This document shows, piece by piece, positions 7,926 through 15,370 of a DNA stretch of 17,179 bases. The position numbers and the translations under genes are program-made. Location: assembly GCA_011049795.1 (NCBI GenBank), contig DRHD01000065.1:1-17179 (forward strand), read 5' to 3'. The stretch is from Porticoccus sp. (GTDB taxonomy: Bacteria; Pseudomonadota; Gammaproteobacteria; Pseudomonadales; Porticoccaceae). The notes under the pieces are model-generated. The model saw only the letters and a program-made list of their open reading frames with translations. It did no database searches and had not been told where the DNA came from. Numbering within the stretch: the first letter of the stretch is position 1; every line of letters begins with the position of its first letter.

Positions 7926-9119
7926 GTGACTGATGTAAAGCCGCTCTCGGGGTATCGAGTTATCGAGTTGGGGCAATTACTTGCAGGTCCTTTTGCCGGT
8001 TCATTGCTGGCTTACTTCGGTGCCGAGGTTATTAAGGTGGAGCCACCTGGCGATGGTGACCCCCTGCGCAACTGGCGTGTAATAAAAGATGGTACGTCAC
8101 TGTGGTGGCGCAGTTTAGGTCGCAACAAAAAATGCATTACTTTGGATTTAAAAACTGAGAAAGGCCGAGAATTAGCAGGCCAATTAATTGATGGTGCGGA
8201 TGTGCTGATCGAAAATTTCCGCCCGGGTGTGATGGAAAAATGGGGGCTGGGGCCAGAGCGCTTTAAACCCACCAACCCCGGATTGGTCTATACCCGTATC
8301 TCCGGCTACGGACAGACAGGCCCCTATGCACACAAACCCGGTTTCGCCTCCGTGTGTGAAGGCATCAGCGGGTTTCGTTACGTCAACGGCTTTAAAGGTG
8401 AAGCACCCGTTCGCCCCAACCTAAGTATTGGCGATAGCATTGCCGGATTACACGCCGCATTCGGTATTACCCTGGCACTGTTGTCGCGCCAGTCGAGTGG
8501 CGAAGGACAGGTCGTCGATATAGCCCTCTATGAGGCCATGTTTAATTTATTGGAGGGCGTGATACCAGAATTTGATGGTGCAGGCGTTATCCGTGAACCG
8601 TCGGGAACCACGGTAACCGGTATCGTACCCACCAATACCTATCGCTGTGCCGATGGTAAATATGTAGTGATTGGCGGCAATGGTGACTCAATTTTCAAAC
8701 GACTGATGGAAGCAGCGGGCCGGTCCGATATGGCCAATGATTCGCAACTGTCTGATAACGCTGGTCGCGTTCAACACGAGCAGGAAATTGATGCGGCACT
8801 CTCGGCCTGGTGTGGCAGTCTGCCCAGTGCGGACATTCTCCAATCACTGGATAAAAGCCGGGTTCCCGCAGGGCCAATTTACAATGCCGAAGATATGTTG
8901 GCCGACCCGCATTTTAATGAACGAGGTTTGTTCGAGCAGGTAGAGATTAATGGCGAACCATTAAAAATTCCGGGGATGATTCCCAAGCTAAGTGATACAC
9001 CTGGAAGCACCCAATGGCCGGGGCCAGAGGTGGGCAGCCATAATGCGGAAGTACTCGGGGACTTGTTGGGTTTGGATCAGGACGCTCAACAGCAGTTGCG
9101 GGATGATGGGGTGATTTAG
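7926..9119 (+). CDS. CaiB/BaiF (class III) CoA-transferase
   Basis: 397 residues, normal length for the family. These enzymes move CoA between carboxylic acids through an aspartyl-CoA thioester intermediate. The N-terminus shows GYRVIELGQLLAGPFAG and FGAEVIKVEPPGDGDPLR, then RNKKCITLDLK, DVLIENFRPGV and YTRISGYGQTGPY. The expected catalytic aspartate is Asp170 in NLSIGDSIAG, matching the Asp169 position of formyl-CoA transferase. The C-terminal part has VPAGPIYNAEDMLADPHF. The start is GTG at 7926 with TGAGGA about eight bases upstream; the overlapping ATG at 7924 is followed at once by TGA. It is coupled to the AEC carrier, which suggests activation of an imported acid. The substrate pair (oxalate, carnitine, itaconate or another acid) cannot be told. 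Confidence 0.94.
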   Translation: MTDVKPLSGYRVIELGQLLAGPFAGSLLAYFGAEVIKVEPPGDGDPLRNWRVIKDGTSLWWRSLGRNKKCITLDLKTEKGRELAGQLIDGADVLIENFRPGVMEKWGLGPERFKPTNPGLVYTRISGYGQTGPYAHKPGFASVCEGISGFRYVNGFKGEAPVRPNLSIGDSIAGLHAAFGITLALLSRQSSGEGQVVDIALYEAMFNLLEGVIPEFDGAGVIREPSGTTVTGIVPTNTYRCADGKYVVIGGNGDSIFKRLMEAAGRSDMANDSQLSDNAGRVQHEQEIDAALSAWCGSLPSADILQSLDKSRVPAGPIYNAEDMLADPHFNERGLFEQVEINGEPLKIPGMIPKLSDTPGSTQWPGPEVGSHNAEVLGDLLGLDQDAQQQLRDDGVI

Positions 9120-9127
9120 GGTTTATA

Positions 9128-9646
9128 TTAATTTTTAGGTACACGTAACAGTGTGTTAAGGCTTACCTGCTCCTCAACATATTGCAACCATTTATCTTTA
9201 ATATTTTTATCACCATTAGTTAGAATTATATTTTCAAAGCTTTTACTGTGATATGGCCTATCCAAAAATATCAAAAATATGGCTCCAACTGAAAAGGATG
9301 GGTATATTTCACAATCTGCATCATTAGACTCTCTACCCCAAGACTCTTCCCAAAAATCTGGATCTGAATGATTATTGAAATTAGTCATACCTCCCTGATA
9401 TAGGGGATGACCTTCAATAGTAAAAGTATCACGAACTTTTCCTTTTAGTGTTTTTATTGTTTCAAACTTATACAGCACTTCGTAAGAGTTTTTTTCAGAA
9501 GACGCATTTATAACTTTTGCTAATACAATTCGTTCCGTTCGGCTAATAAGCTCCAATGGTCTGACATGTTGCTCTAAAGGTGGGGCAAAACATGCCGTCG
9601 CATTACTTGAAACAATAATACAAAGAATAATTACAAAAGCTCTCAT
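9128..9646 (-). CDS. Small AT-rich secreted protein of unknown function
   Basis: 172 residues. A signal peptide (MRAFVIILCIIVSSNATA) is followed by CFAPP, so Cys19 would be near or at the mature N-terminus. ISRTERIVLAKVINA followed by a KFETIKTLKGK strand resembles, by eye, the bacterial TIMP/NTR-like secreted proteins that start ACxC.PP and then read 'ADAVFLGRV'. A second Cys is in DADCEIYP. G+C is far below the neighbours: a hand count of 9181-9480 gives 94/300 (31%), against 34/60 in 8281-8340 of the CoA-transferase gene. It converges on that gene with eight bases between stops and stands alone. Low G+C and lack of partners suggest recent acquisition. Function not recognised. Confidence 0.78.
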   Translation of the reverse strand: MRAFVIILCIIVSSNATACFAPPLEQHVRPLELISRTERIVLAKVINASSEKNSYEVLYKFETIKTLKGKVRDTFTIEGHPLYQGGMTNFNNHSDPDFWEESWGRESNDADCEIYPSFSVGAIFLIFLDRPYHSKSFENIILTNGDKNIKDKWLQYVEEQVSLNTLLRVPKN

Positions 9647-9727
9647 TTTATAGCCTTAACATTTATATATGGAGCAAACTCGCGTTGTCATTTATGGCAT
9701 TTCGAGATGGCTTTTAATTTTTTATTT

Positions 9728-9762
9728 GGAAGGGATTTTTTAGAAGTGATGGAATCCTTTCC
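9728..9762. other. Imperfect hairpin, 10-bp stem with 15-nt loop
   Basis: GGAAGGGATT (9728-9737) pairs with AATCCTTTCC (9753-9762) with one G-T wobble in the plus-strand RNA. It lies in the 236-base gap between the small secreted-protein gene and the Lrp-type gene. Apart from this and the next hairpin I see nothing in the gap. Confidence 0.55.
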
Positions 9763-9775
9763 GTGCTAAATACGC

Positions 9776-9802
9776 AAACTCGTTAACAACATTAACGAGT
9801 TT
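9776..9802. terminator. Perfect 11-bp hairpin, possible bidirectional terminator
   Basis: AAACTCGTTAA and TTAACGAGTTT pair perfectly around CAACA. It lies 80 bases past the Lrp-type stop and 130 bases upstream of the small secreted-protein start. The AAA/TTT ends give a short U-tract on either strand, but there is no long T-run, so a protein-binding palindrome is also possible. The 9-mer GCAAACTCG that opens it also occurs exactly 100 bases earlier, at 9674-9682. Confidence 0.5.
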
Positions 9803-9882
9803 CCTTCTGTCGATCTACATATCCTGTAAGTGACAATTTCACCAGTATATGCCGATTTATCGAGGCAGAGAAGTGCGCCTCC

Positions 9883-10353
9883 CTAACGCTGAAACTTACT
9901 GGCCAAAATAATACTTGTCAGGGTTTTTTCAACCCCCTCTATTTCGGTGATTTTGTCGATAACCTGATCCAGTTGCAGGGTGGATTCACAGATAATCAGT
10001 GTCATTAAATCGTAGATTCCACTAATGGTTTGCAGTGATTCCACAGAGGGTAGCTGTTTTATTTGATGAACAATCGATGGCATAAGTCTGGGGTCTGCAC
10101 AAATCATCACATAGGCATTTAACTGACATTGTTCATGTTCTGGGTGGAAGCGAATGGTGTAGCCCTGAATTACCTTGCGTCGTTCCAGCGTCTCCATATG
10201 CTCTTTTACCGTTGCGCGGCTGACACCCAGTTTTCTTGAGAGGTTCGCGATACTTTCTCGACTGTTAGCTCGAAGTAGTTCAATCAGTCGATTGTCCAGC
10301 TCTTTTAGGTGCCGTGTATTTAGGTGAGGAGCTTTCATGTGAGGTGTTTTCAT
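9883..10353 (-). CDS. Lrp/AsnC-family transcriptional regulator
   Basis: 156 residues from ATG 10353. The frame opens at TTG 10365, but that codon sits in the palindrome AAGTTAACTT and is a poor choice. The N-terminal winged helix-turn-helix is LKELDNRLIELLRANSRES then IANLSRKLGVSRATVKEHM, residues about 17-60. The C-terminal ligand-sensing RAM domain, about 78-150, has YVMICADPRLM, the family-typical SGIYDLM and VEKTLTSIIL. Lrp/AsnC proteins form dimers to octamers or higher and usually control amino-acid genes in response to an amino acid. It is divergent from the decarboxylase gene with a 118-base control region, the usual layout for a local regulator that controls the neighbour and itself. 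Confidence 0.92.
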   Translation of the reverse strand: MKTPHMKAPHLNTRHLKELDNRLIELLRANSRESIANLSRKLGVSRATVKEHMETLERRKVIQGYTIRFHPEHEQCQLNAYVMICADPRLMPSIVHQIKQLPSVESLQTISGIYDLMTLIICESTLQLDQVIDKITEIEGVEKTLTSIILASKFQR

Positions 10354-10363
10354 ACAAAATGCC

Positions 10364-10417
10364 AAGTTAACTTAACAAAATGATCAAACATATATATCTA
10401 GTTGTAGCATCTGATCA
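10364..10417. promoter_or_regulatory. Candidate operators in the Lrp-type/decarboxylase divergent region
   Basis: Three palindromes lie here: AAGTTAACTT (10364-10373), TGATCA (10381-10386) and TGATCA (10412-10417). The two TGATCA sites are 31 bases apart, about three helical turns, with an AT-rich stretch (ATATATAT) between them. Phased sites suit wrapping by an Lrp/AsnC oligomer. That the adjacent regulator binds them is inference; no -10/-35 pair was convincing. Confidence 0.4.
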
Positions 10418-10462
10418 TACAAACTGCCATCTGCACTGATTACACTGGGTAATGGAGTCCCT

Positions 10463-10469
10463 AGGGAGG
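10463..10469 (+). promoter_or_regulatory. Strong ribosome-binding site upstream of the decarboxylase
   Basis: AGGGAGG is two bases before ATG 10472 and eleven bases before the in-frame ATG 10481 (residue 4). Two is too close and eleven rather far, so the true start could be 10481, which would drop the residues MFV. Confidence 0.55.
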
Positions 10470-10471
10470 CC

Positions 10472-11638
10472 ATGTTTGTTATGTCCAGAAGTTCAGCCAA
10501 CCTTTTAAACAGCCATGCAGTGGATGATGTTTCACATATTCTTAAAAATGTTCGCTCACGAGTGGCATCGTCGGGCTATAAGCAACCCACGCTGTTTATT
10601 AGTCAGGATCAACTGAGAGCGAATGCCCACCGTTTTATAAGGGCGATGCCCGGTATTCGCCCTCATTTTGCGGTGAAATCTAATCCGGATGTTCGAGTGT
10701 TAAAAACACTGCATGAGGAAGGGGTTTGTTTTGAAATTGCCTCTCTTGCAGAGTTGGAGTTATTGCTTGAATTAGGCGTGCCGGGCGAAGAAATTTTTTA
10801 TTCAAACCCAATTAAGTCAGATATGTATTTGCGTGAGGCCGATAAACGGGGCATTCAGTGGTATGCCGTAGACTCCGTTGCTGAGGTACAGAAAATCCAC
10901 CGGATATACCCCGGTGCCAGTTTGTATTTACGGATTAAAATCAGCAACAAAGGGTCGGCCTGGCCATTGGATAAAAAGTTTGGTGCTGGCCTCAAGGACT
11001 CAACTGAAGTGATTGCAGAATGTGTGCGGTTAAACATGGATTTGGCAGGTATTACCTTTCACGTGGGTTCTCAGTGCTTGAATGTGAGCAATTGGCAGCA
11101 GGGTATTCGTTCTGCCCGGCAGTTCTTTCAAGGTATGCAGCAGCAGGGGCTGAAGCCGCGCTTGCTGAACCTTGGTGGCGGGTTTCCTGTGTGTATGAAC
11201 CCTGAGGTGCCAACCATAGAGGTCATTGGTGAAGTGATTGGCAGGGAACTTGGATCAGTGGGTAAGGACATACTGGTCATGGCTGAGCCTGGACGAAATT
11301 TAGTGGCTTCGGCCGGGTGCATGGTGACGCAAGTGATTGGCACTGCGGTGCGTCATGGGCAGTGTTGGCTTTATCTGGATAGCGGCGTGTACAGCGGGCT
11401 GATGGAGTTGAACGATCGTTTTCATTATCCGGTCATCAGTGATCGTAAGGGTGTTATGGCTAACTGGACGTTGGCAGGCCCCACGTGTGATTCATTGGAC
11501 ATTTGTGTTGAAAACCAGCTTTTGCCAAATAATTTGCAGTCAGGCGATCTGATTTACCTCCCGTATATGGGTGCATACACAGCATGCTGTGCCACTGAAT
11601 TTAATGGATTTCCAGTGCCGAGCGTGGTGATGATTTAG
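10472..11638 (+). CDS. PLP-dependent ornithine/lysine-type decarboxylase (fold III)
   Basis: 388 residues, the compact alanine-racemase-fold decarboxylase type. PLP-binding Lys69 is in HFAVKSNPD. Other landmarks are ASLAELELLLELGV, YSNPIKS, FHVGSQC (His197), the phosphate-binding LNLGGGFPV (235-237), AEPGRNLV (Glu272-Arg275), the substrate motif GPTCDSLD (Cys339, Asp340) and YTACCATEFNGF (Tyr369). The GPTCD motif with Cys is typical of ornithine and ornithine/lysine decarboxylases rather than diaminopimelate or arginine decarboxylases. The reaction would be ornithine to putrescine, or lysine to cadaverine, plus CO2; sequence alone does not settle which. It is divergent from the Lrp-type regulator and converges on the aminotransferase with a 23-base gap, which suggests diamine metabolism. 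Confidence 0.93.
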   Translation: MFVMSRSSANLLNSHAVDDVSHILKNVRSRVASSGYKQPTLFISQDQLRANAHRFIRAMPGIRPHFAVKSNPDVRVLKTLHEEGVCFEIASLAELELLLELGVPGEEIFYSNPIKSDMYLREADKRGIQWYAVDSVAEVQKIHRIYPGASLYLRIKISNKGSAWPLDKKFGAGLKDSTEVIAECVRLNMDLAGITFHVGSQCLNVSNWQQGIRSARQFFQGMQQQGLKPRLLNLGGGFPVCMNPEVPTIEVIGEVIGRELGSVGKDILVMAEPGRNLVASAGCMVTQVIGTAVRHGQCWLYLDSGVYSGLMELNDRFHYPVISDRKGVMANWTLAGPTCDSLDICVENQLLPNNLQSGDLIYLPYMGAYTACCATEFNGFPVPSVVMI

Positions 11639-11661
11639 CTGTTTCGATCATAGAAAATATT

Positions 11662-13071
11662 TTAAAAGTGACCTTTTTCGATCAATTCTTCCACCGTGCT
11701 ACTAATGCTTTCCCGCAGGGTGCTGACAATATAGTCAATCTGATCATGGTTAATAATTAGTGGTGGTGACATCACATTCAGGTTCACAATGGGGCGCACA
11801 ATAAGACCCCGAGAATCAGCCTGGTTAGAAATCCATTTTCCAATATCGAGTTTTTCCGGAAAACGTTCTTTTGACTGCTTGTCCTTCACAAACTCAACAC
11901 AGGCCATCAGACCACAGCCCCTGACATCACCGACGATGGGTAAATCCAGCAGGGTTTTAAGTTGAGCCAGGAAATAGGGCGCAATATGTTTCACATGATC
12001 GAGAATATTTTCTCGTTCCATAATCTCAATATTCTTTAAGGCAGCGGCACAGGCAACGGGGTGGCCTGAATAGGTGAAGCCGTGGCTGAAGCAACGCCCT
12101 TTACCTTCCTCGCTGATGACATTATGAATGCGGTCTGAGTAAATGGCTGCGCCAAGTGGGAGGTAGCCGGAGGTGATGCCTTTGGCTGAAATGAGAATGT
12201 CTGGTTGGATACCAAATACCTCTTTAGAGCTGAACCAGTGGCCGAGTCGGCCAAAGCCAGTGACCACTTCATCAGACACATAAAGCACATCGTATTTCTG
12301 GCATATTTTCCAGGTGCCCTGGTGATAACCCTCGGGTGGAATAATCACACCACCTGCGCCCATAACAGGTTCGGAAAAAAAAGCGGCAACTTTTTCTGGT
12401 CCAATGGATAATATTTTTTCTTCCAATTCATTGAGCAAGAAACCCAGAAATTCTGTTTCGTTTTCTACCTGTTCTGCACGATAAAAATTAGGTGTGGAAA
12501 TATGGTGAATGGTATCTGTGATGAAGTCGAATTCCGGTGGGTGATCACCGGGTTTTCCTCCAATGGACATGGCCGCATAGGTGGAGCCGTGATAGGAATT
12601 TTTGCGTGAAATAATATGTTTTTTATCGTGTTTTCCACGACAGTTTTGGTAGAACTGTATTAGTCTGAACGCGGTATCTACCGCAGCGGAGCCACTACAG
12701 GTAAACATCACATGGTTTAGGTCGCCTGGTGTTAGGTCGGCCAGTTTGGCCGCCAGCTTAACCGCAGGGACATTGGTCATATCTACAAAGGGGTTAGCAT
12801 AAGCCATGGTGCAAACTTGATCAGCAATGGCATCGGCCATGTCTTTGCGGCCTAATCCGATATTGGTACACCATAGCCCACCGACGGCATCAAGGTATCG
12901 GTTGCCATCGCTGTCATAGATATAGGCCCCATCCCCCGCGACAATTGGCATTGCCCCTTCTTTGTTGAACACGTCAAAAACTTGCCAGGGATGCAGTAGG
13001 TGCGCCTTGTCTTGCTGATTTAGCGCTTTGGTATCAAATTGATTGAAACCTGTTTTGTTAGTAGCCGCCAT
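11662..13071 (-). CDS. Class III (omega) aminotransferase, putrescine/amine-pyruvate type
   Basis: 469 residues, normal for fold-I class III aminotransferases. Visible landmarks are DAVGGLWCTNIGLG near residues 61-74, the phosphate-cup CSGSAAVDTA (125-134), NSYHG, FFSEPVMGAGG, the cofactor Asp267 in YVSDEVVTGFGRLG, and the PLP lysine Lys297 in ISAKGITSGYLPLGA. FSHGFTYSGHPVACAAAL and the C-terminal GLIVRPIVN also fit. The usual SGSEA is SGSAA here, as in putrescine-pyruvate (SpuC-like) enzymes that often have GGSTA, so I do not read it as a defect. The likely reaction is amine plus pyruvate or 2-oxoglutarate to aldehyde plus amino acid; putrescine or cadaverine as donor is inferred from the decarboxylase. 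It is preceded by the LuxR-type gene with a 142-base gap. Confidence 0.93.
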   Translation of the reverse strand: MAATNKTGFNQFDTKALNQQDKAHLLHPWQVFDVFNKEGAMPIVAGDGAYIYDSDGNRYLDAVGGLWCTNIGLGRKDMADAIADQVCTMAYANPFVDMTNVPAVKLAAKLADLTPGDLNHVMFTCSGSAAVDTAFRLIQFYQNCRGKHDKKHIISRKNSYHGSTYAAMSIGGKPGDHPPEFDFITDTIHHISTPNFYRAEQVENETEFLGFLLNELEEKILSIGPEKVAAFFSEPVMGAGGVIIPPEGYHQGTWKICQKYDVLYVSDEVVTGFGRLGHWFSSKEVFGIQPDILISAKGITSGYLPLGAAIYSDRIHNVISEEGKGRCFSHGFTYSGHPVACAAALKNIEIMERENILDHVKHIAPYFLAQLKTLLDLPIVGDVRGCGLMACVEFVKDKQSKERFPEKLDIGKWISNQADSRGLIVRPIVNLNVMSPPLIINHDQIDYIVSTLRESISSTVEELIEKGHF

Positions 13072-13109
13072 AGGACGCCTGTAGTGTGGTCAGGTACGCA
13101 CAGGTTATG

Positions 13110-13119
13110 ACACTAGTGT
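13110..13119. promoter_or_regulatory. Palindrome ACACTAGTGT upstream of the aminotransferase
   Basis: A perfect 10-bp palindrome about 40 bases upstream of the aminotransferase ATG. It could be part of the promoter-proximal control region; nothing identifies the binding protein. Confidence 0.3.
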
Positions 13120-13125
13120 TATTAG

Positions 13126-13142
13126 CCCTATACCCCATAGGG
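13126..13142. promoter_or_regulatory. Inverted repeat CCCTAT-N5-ATAGGG, candidate LuxR-type operator
   Basis: Perfect 6-bp arms around ACCCC, about 55-70 bases upstream of the aminotransferase ATG, a place suited to an activator. The right half occurs as ATAGGGGTT (13137-13145) and again at 13207-13215, next to the LuxR-type stop, 70 bases away (roughly seven helical turns). A link to the adjacent LuxR-type protein is inference. Confidence 0.45.
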
Positions 13143-13213
13143 GTTGGTGCTTATTCTAGTAGGCAGCAATAGGTGGTTGCTGCTGTCTTTGAGAGAAAAG
13201 AAAAAGATAGGGG

Positions 13214-14074
13214 TTATTTTTCGTGATTCAGGTAACCAGTTAATGGATCGCCGCCTGTGTAGTTATCCATGCTAGACAGCGCATCAATAAACAAGAAAAA
13301 CAATTCTGCCTGAGAACGCACATCCAGTTTTGCATAGCTGTTTTTACGGTGCAGCTTCACGGTCTCTGGTGAAATCCCCAATTTTTCAGCAATAGATTTT
13401 GTCGAATGGCCATGAAGAAAAAGCTGGATTACCTGAGACTCTCTATCGGTCAGGATAGACGTGCTAAAGCTTTTTAGCGCTGATTCAAGTTGTGTATGGA
13501 GGCTGTCTTCACTGTGGCCGATATGCCCGTGAGTGTCTTTCTGAGCGTAGAAGTCCTGAGTGCGCCAATGGGTCAGACAGATTTCCTTTATCAGCGGGGT
13601 GAGTTCTTTGAGTAAACGTTGCTGTGACAGGTTAAAGCGCTGTGAAGATTCATCCCGCCCGAGTGATACATTGAGAAAGTTATCAGGCCCTAATTTAAAA
13701 ATATAACCACATTCATCGATGAGCCCCGTATAACGAAAATAATTTTTGTAATACTCACTTTTTCTAAAGCCCGCCGGTGCCAATTGATCCAGCTGATAAT
13801 AGCCATTGAAACCCTCTCTGGCAGCTCGATAACAGGGGTCTAACAGGTAAGCTCCTTTCAAGAATAGGGTGATATGGGTTGAGCGGTTTATTGACGGTAA
13901 ATCGTTATAAGTGACCTTTGGAGGCTGCTCCCGGTGGTAAAACAGGATAACAGCATTATCAATGTCGACCTGTTTTTTTAAAAAGACCATCAAGTGGTCA
14001 GGGAGTGATTCCTGACCGATACTGGCGACAACTGCTGCCAGTCGTTTTGAAAAATCAGCGAGATTAATAGCCAT
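13214..14074 (-). CDS. LuxR-family transcriptional regulator
   Basis: 286 residues. Residues 1-170 form a mixed alpha/beta sensory region, perhaps GAF-like, with no clear named domain. Residues 171-200 are a polar linker. The C-terminal GerE/LuxR helix-turn-helix, about 205-262, is well formed: ILTDRESQVIQLFLHGHS, then TKSIAEKLGISPETVKLHRK and SYAKLDVRSQAELFFLF. There is no phosphoacceptor receiver pattern, so it is not a two-component response regulator, and the acyl-homoserine-lactone-binding residues of quorum sensors are not evident. It lies just upstream of the aminotransferase on the same strand, which suggests local control of that gene, perhaps through the palindrome at 13126. CAGGTG sits a few bases before the ATG. 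Confidence 0.9.
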   Translation of the reverse strand: MAINLADFSKRLAAVVASIGQESLPDHLMVFLKKQVDIDNAVILFYHREQPPKVTYNDLPSINRSTHITLFLKGAYLLDPCYRAAREGFNGYYQLDQLAPAGFRKSEYYKNYFRYTGLIDECGYIFKLGPDNFLNVSLGRDESSQRFNLSQQRLLKELTPLIKEICLTHWRTQDFYAQKDTHGHIGHSEDSLHTQLESALKSFSTSILTDRESQVIQLFLHGHSTKSIAEKLGISPETVKLHRKNSYAKLDVRSQAELFFLFIDALSSMDNYTGGDPLTGYLNHEK

Positions 14075-14229
14075 TGCACCTGACCCAAATAATTTATCAG
14101 TACACTAATAGTCTATCTAAAATCTGAATAATTGTTGAATTTTGGCTATTTAAGCTAGATTCACCCTTGTGACCGCTCTCTGGAAGCGAAATAGCAGAGC
14201 TGTATTCTATTGCGGTATACCGGTTAGTT

Positions 14230-14254
14230 CGGTCTTTGGTGGTTAGAAAGACCG
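14230..14254. other. Hairpin at the end of the outer-membrane protein gene
   Basis: CGGTCTTT and AAAGACCG pair perfectly around nine bases, and the loop contains the gene's TAA stop. No T-run follows on the minus strand, so it is at best a weak terminator. The palindrome CGGTATACCG (14213-14222) lies just beyond. The rest of the 168-base gap to the LuxR-type gene shows nothing I recognise. Confidence 0.4.
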
Positions 14255-15307
14255 CGATAATACTAGGCCTCCGCGCCAGTTGGGGTCGGACTGCTGACCA
14301 TTTAGGTTTTCGACCACGGGAATACCTCCGGACAGGGTGGCTGACCATTGTCGGCCAAAGTTCACACGTACACCGGCAGTGAGATACACAAGATTTCCTC
14401 CCGTGTGGGCCTGCGTTGTTCCATCCACATCAACTTTGTCCCGCCACTCTCCATTCAGCTCGAATACTATCGTGGCAGCTGTTATTAAGGATGGGGAGTG
14501 ATGGTGGTTATGGTGGCTGTGAGATTCTCCTGTGGCCATCAGCGGGTGGGACAGGGCCAGGTCATAATTTAGTGCATTACCGAGATCTGTGTCCTGGGTA
14601 CCCTCTGTTGCCAGGGAGGCGAAAATACTGCTGTCCAGTGACCAACGATTCAAGCGCTGGCTGTAGGATAGTCCGAGCAAACCATCTACAGAGCCGGAAC
14701 CAGGTTGATGTTCGGCTTCAAAAGTTTCACCTTGGTCCGTTTTTTGGTCAGTTTTTCCTGTGGGTAATTTGACCCCAAAATAGATGGCAGCCAAGCGGCG
14801 GTTGTCAGCGCTGGAAAAAAATTGATATTGGCCGTAAGCCGTTAGGTCGCCGATCCCTGATGAGTCGCCAAGCGCGTCAACTGAGGGGCTACCTTCTTCA
14901 TGATACTCGTCATCATCATCGTCGTCGTGATGCTCTTCCTCTTCATGATGATGCGGTGCCTGTGAAATGTTATTGCGACTGATGACGGGCAGAGATAGGC
15001 CAAGGGTCAGCTTTTTAGAGAAGCCCCAGGCGGCATTCAGGTTGATGACATCCAACGATTCCACACTATGAACATCTTGGCCGGCTTCACCAAATTCGCC
15101 CAACTTTCTGTCAGAGAATGTATTGTTTTCAATATATTCCTGTTTAATTGAAAAGCTGAAAGCGCCCTCAGGTAATGTTGTCGCAGATTGACCGACAATA
15201 GCACCGCCATAACCATTGTTAATCCCTAATGATGGGTGGTCAGCCAGTGCAGGTAGAGAGGCCAGCACAAGGCAGCAGACAATAAAGGTGTGCTTGAGAG
15301 ATAGCAT
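14243..15307 (-). CDS. Outer-membrane beta-barrel protein with His/Asp/Glu-rich loops
   Basis: 354 residues from ATG 15307. The frame opens at GTG 15388, but that codon abuts the palindrome at 15371-15387, while ATG 15307 gives a clean signal peptide (MLSLKHTFIVCCLVLASLPA, then LADHPS). No good Shine-Dalgarno site is visible. The mature protein alternates short amphipathic strands and turns (NAAWGFSKKLTLGLSLPVI, AAIYFGVKLPTGKTDQ, GLLGLSYSQRLNRWSLDSS) and ends in LVLSRSF, the terminal Phe expected of barrels folded by the BAM machinery. The style resembles the 'transporter'/phenol-degradation MetA-like outer-membrane family. Two loops are striking: about 119-138 with HHHEEEEHHDDDDDD and about 262-270 with HSHHNHHH. 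They suggest metal binding. Cargo unknown. Confidence 0.86.
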   Translation of the reverse strand: MLSLKHTFIVCCLVLASLPALADHPSLGINNGYGGAIVGQSATTLPEGAFSFSIKQEYIENNTFSDRKLGEFGEAGQDVHSVESLDVINLNAAWGFSKKLTLGLSLPVISRNNISQAPHHHEEEEHHDDDDDDEYHEEGSPSVDALGDSSGIGDLTAYGQYQFFSSADNRRLAAIYFGVKLPTGKTDQKTDQGETFEAEHQPGSGSVDGLLGLSYSQRLNRWSLDSSIFASLATEGTQDTDLGNALNYDLALSHPLMATGESHSHHNHHHSPSLITAATIVFELNGEWRDKVDVDGTTQAHTGGNLVYLTAGVRVNFGRQWSATLSGGIPVVENLNGQQSDPNWRGGLVLSRSF

Positions 15308-15370
15308 AAACAGGGCCGACGCGTAACTGAAAACAGGCGGCCATGATAGGGGAAAAGTAGAGGAAGGGTA

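Noticed and set aside
11642..11684. 9-bp direct repeat TTTCGATCA and palindrome AAAATATTTT at the convergent gene ends
   Set aside because: Short and AT-rich, partly inside the coding end, with no GC stem; not convincing as a terminator or attachment site.
14097..14348. 83-codon minus-strand open frame in the gap after the outer-membrane protein gene
   Set aside because: It overlaps the 3' end of the barrel gene in another frame, has an arginine-rich non-protein-like composition and no ribosome-binding site.
14905..14955. Trinucleotide-rich run in the barrel gene as a CRISPR-like or satellite repeat
   Set aside because: It simply encodes the Asp/Glu/His loop; there are no regularly spaced repeats with unique spacers anywhere in the window.
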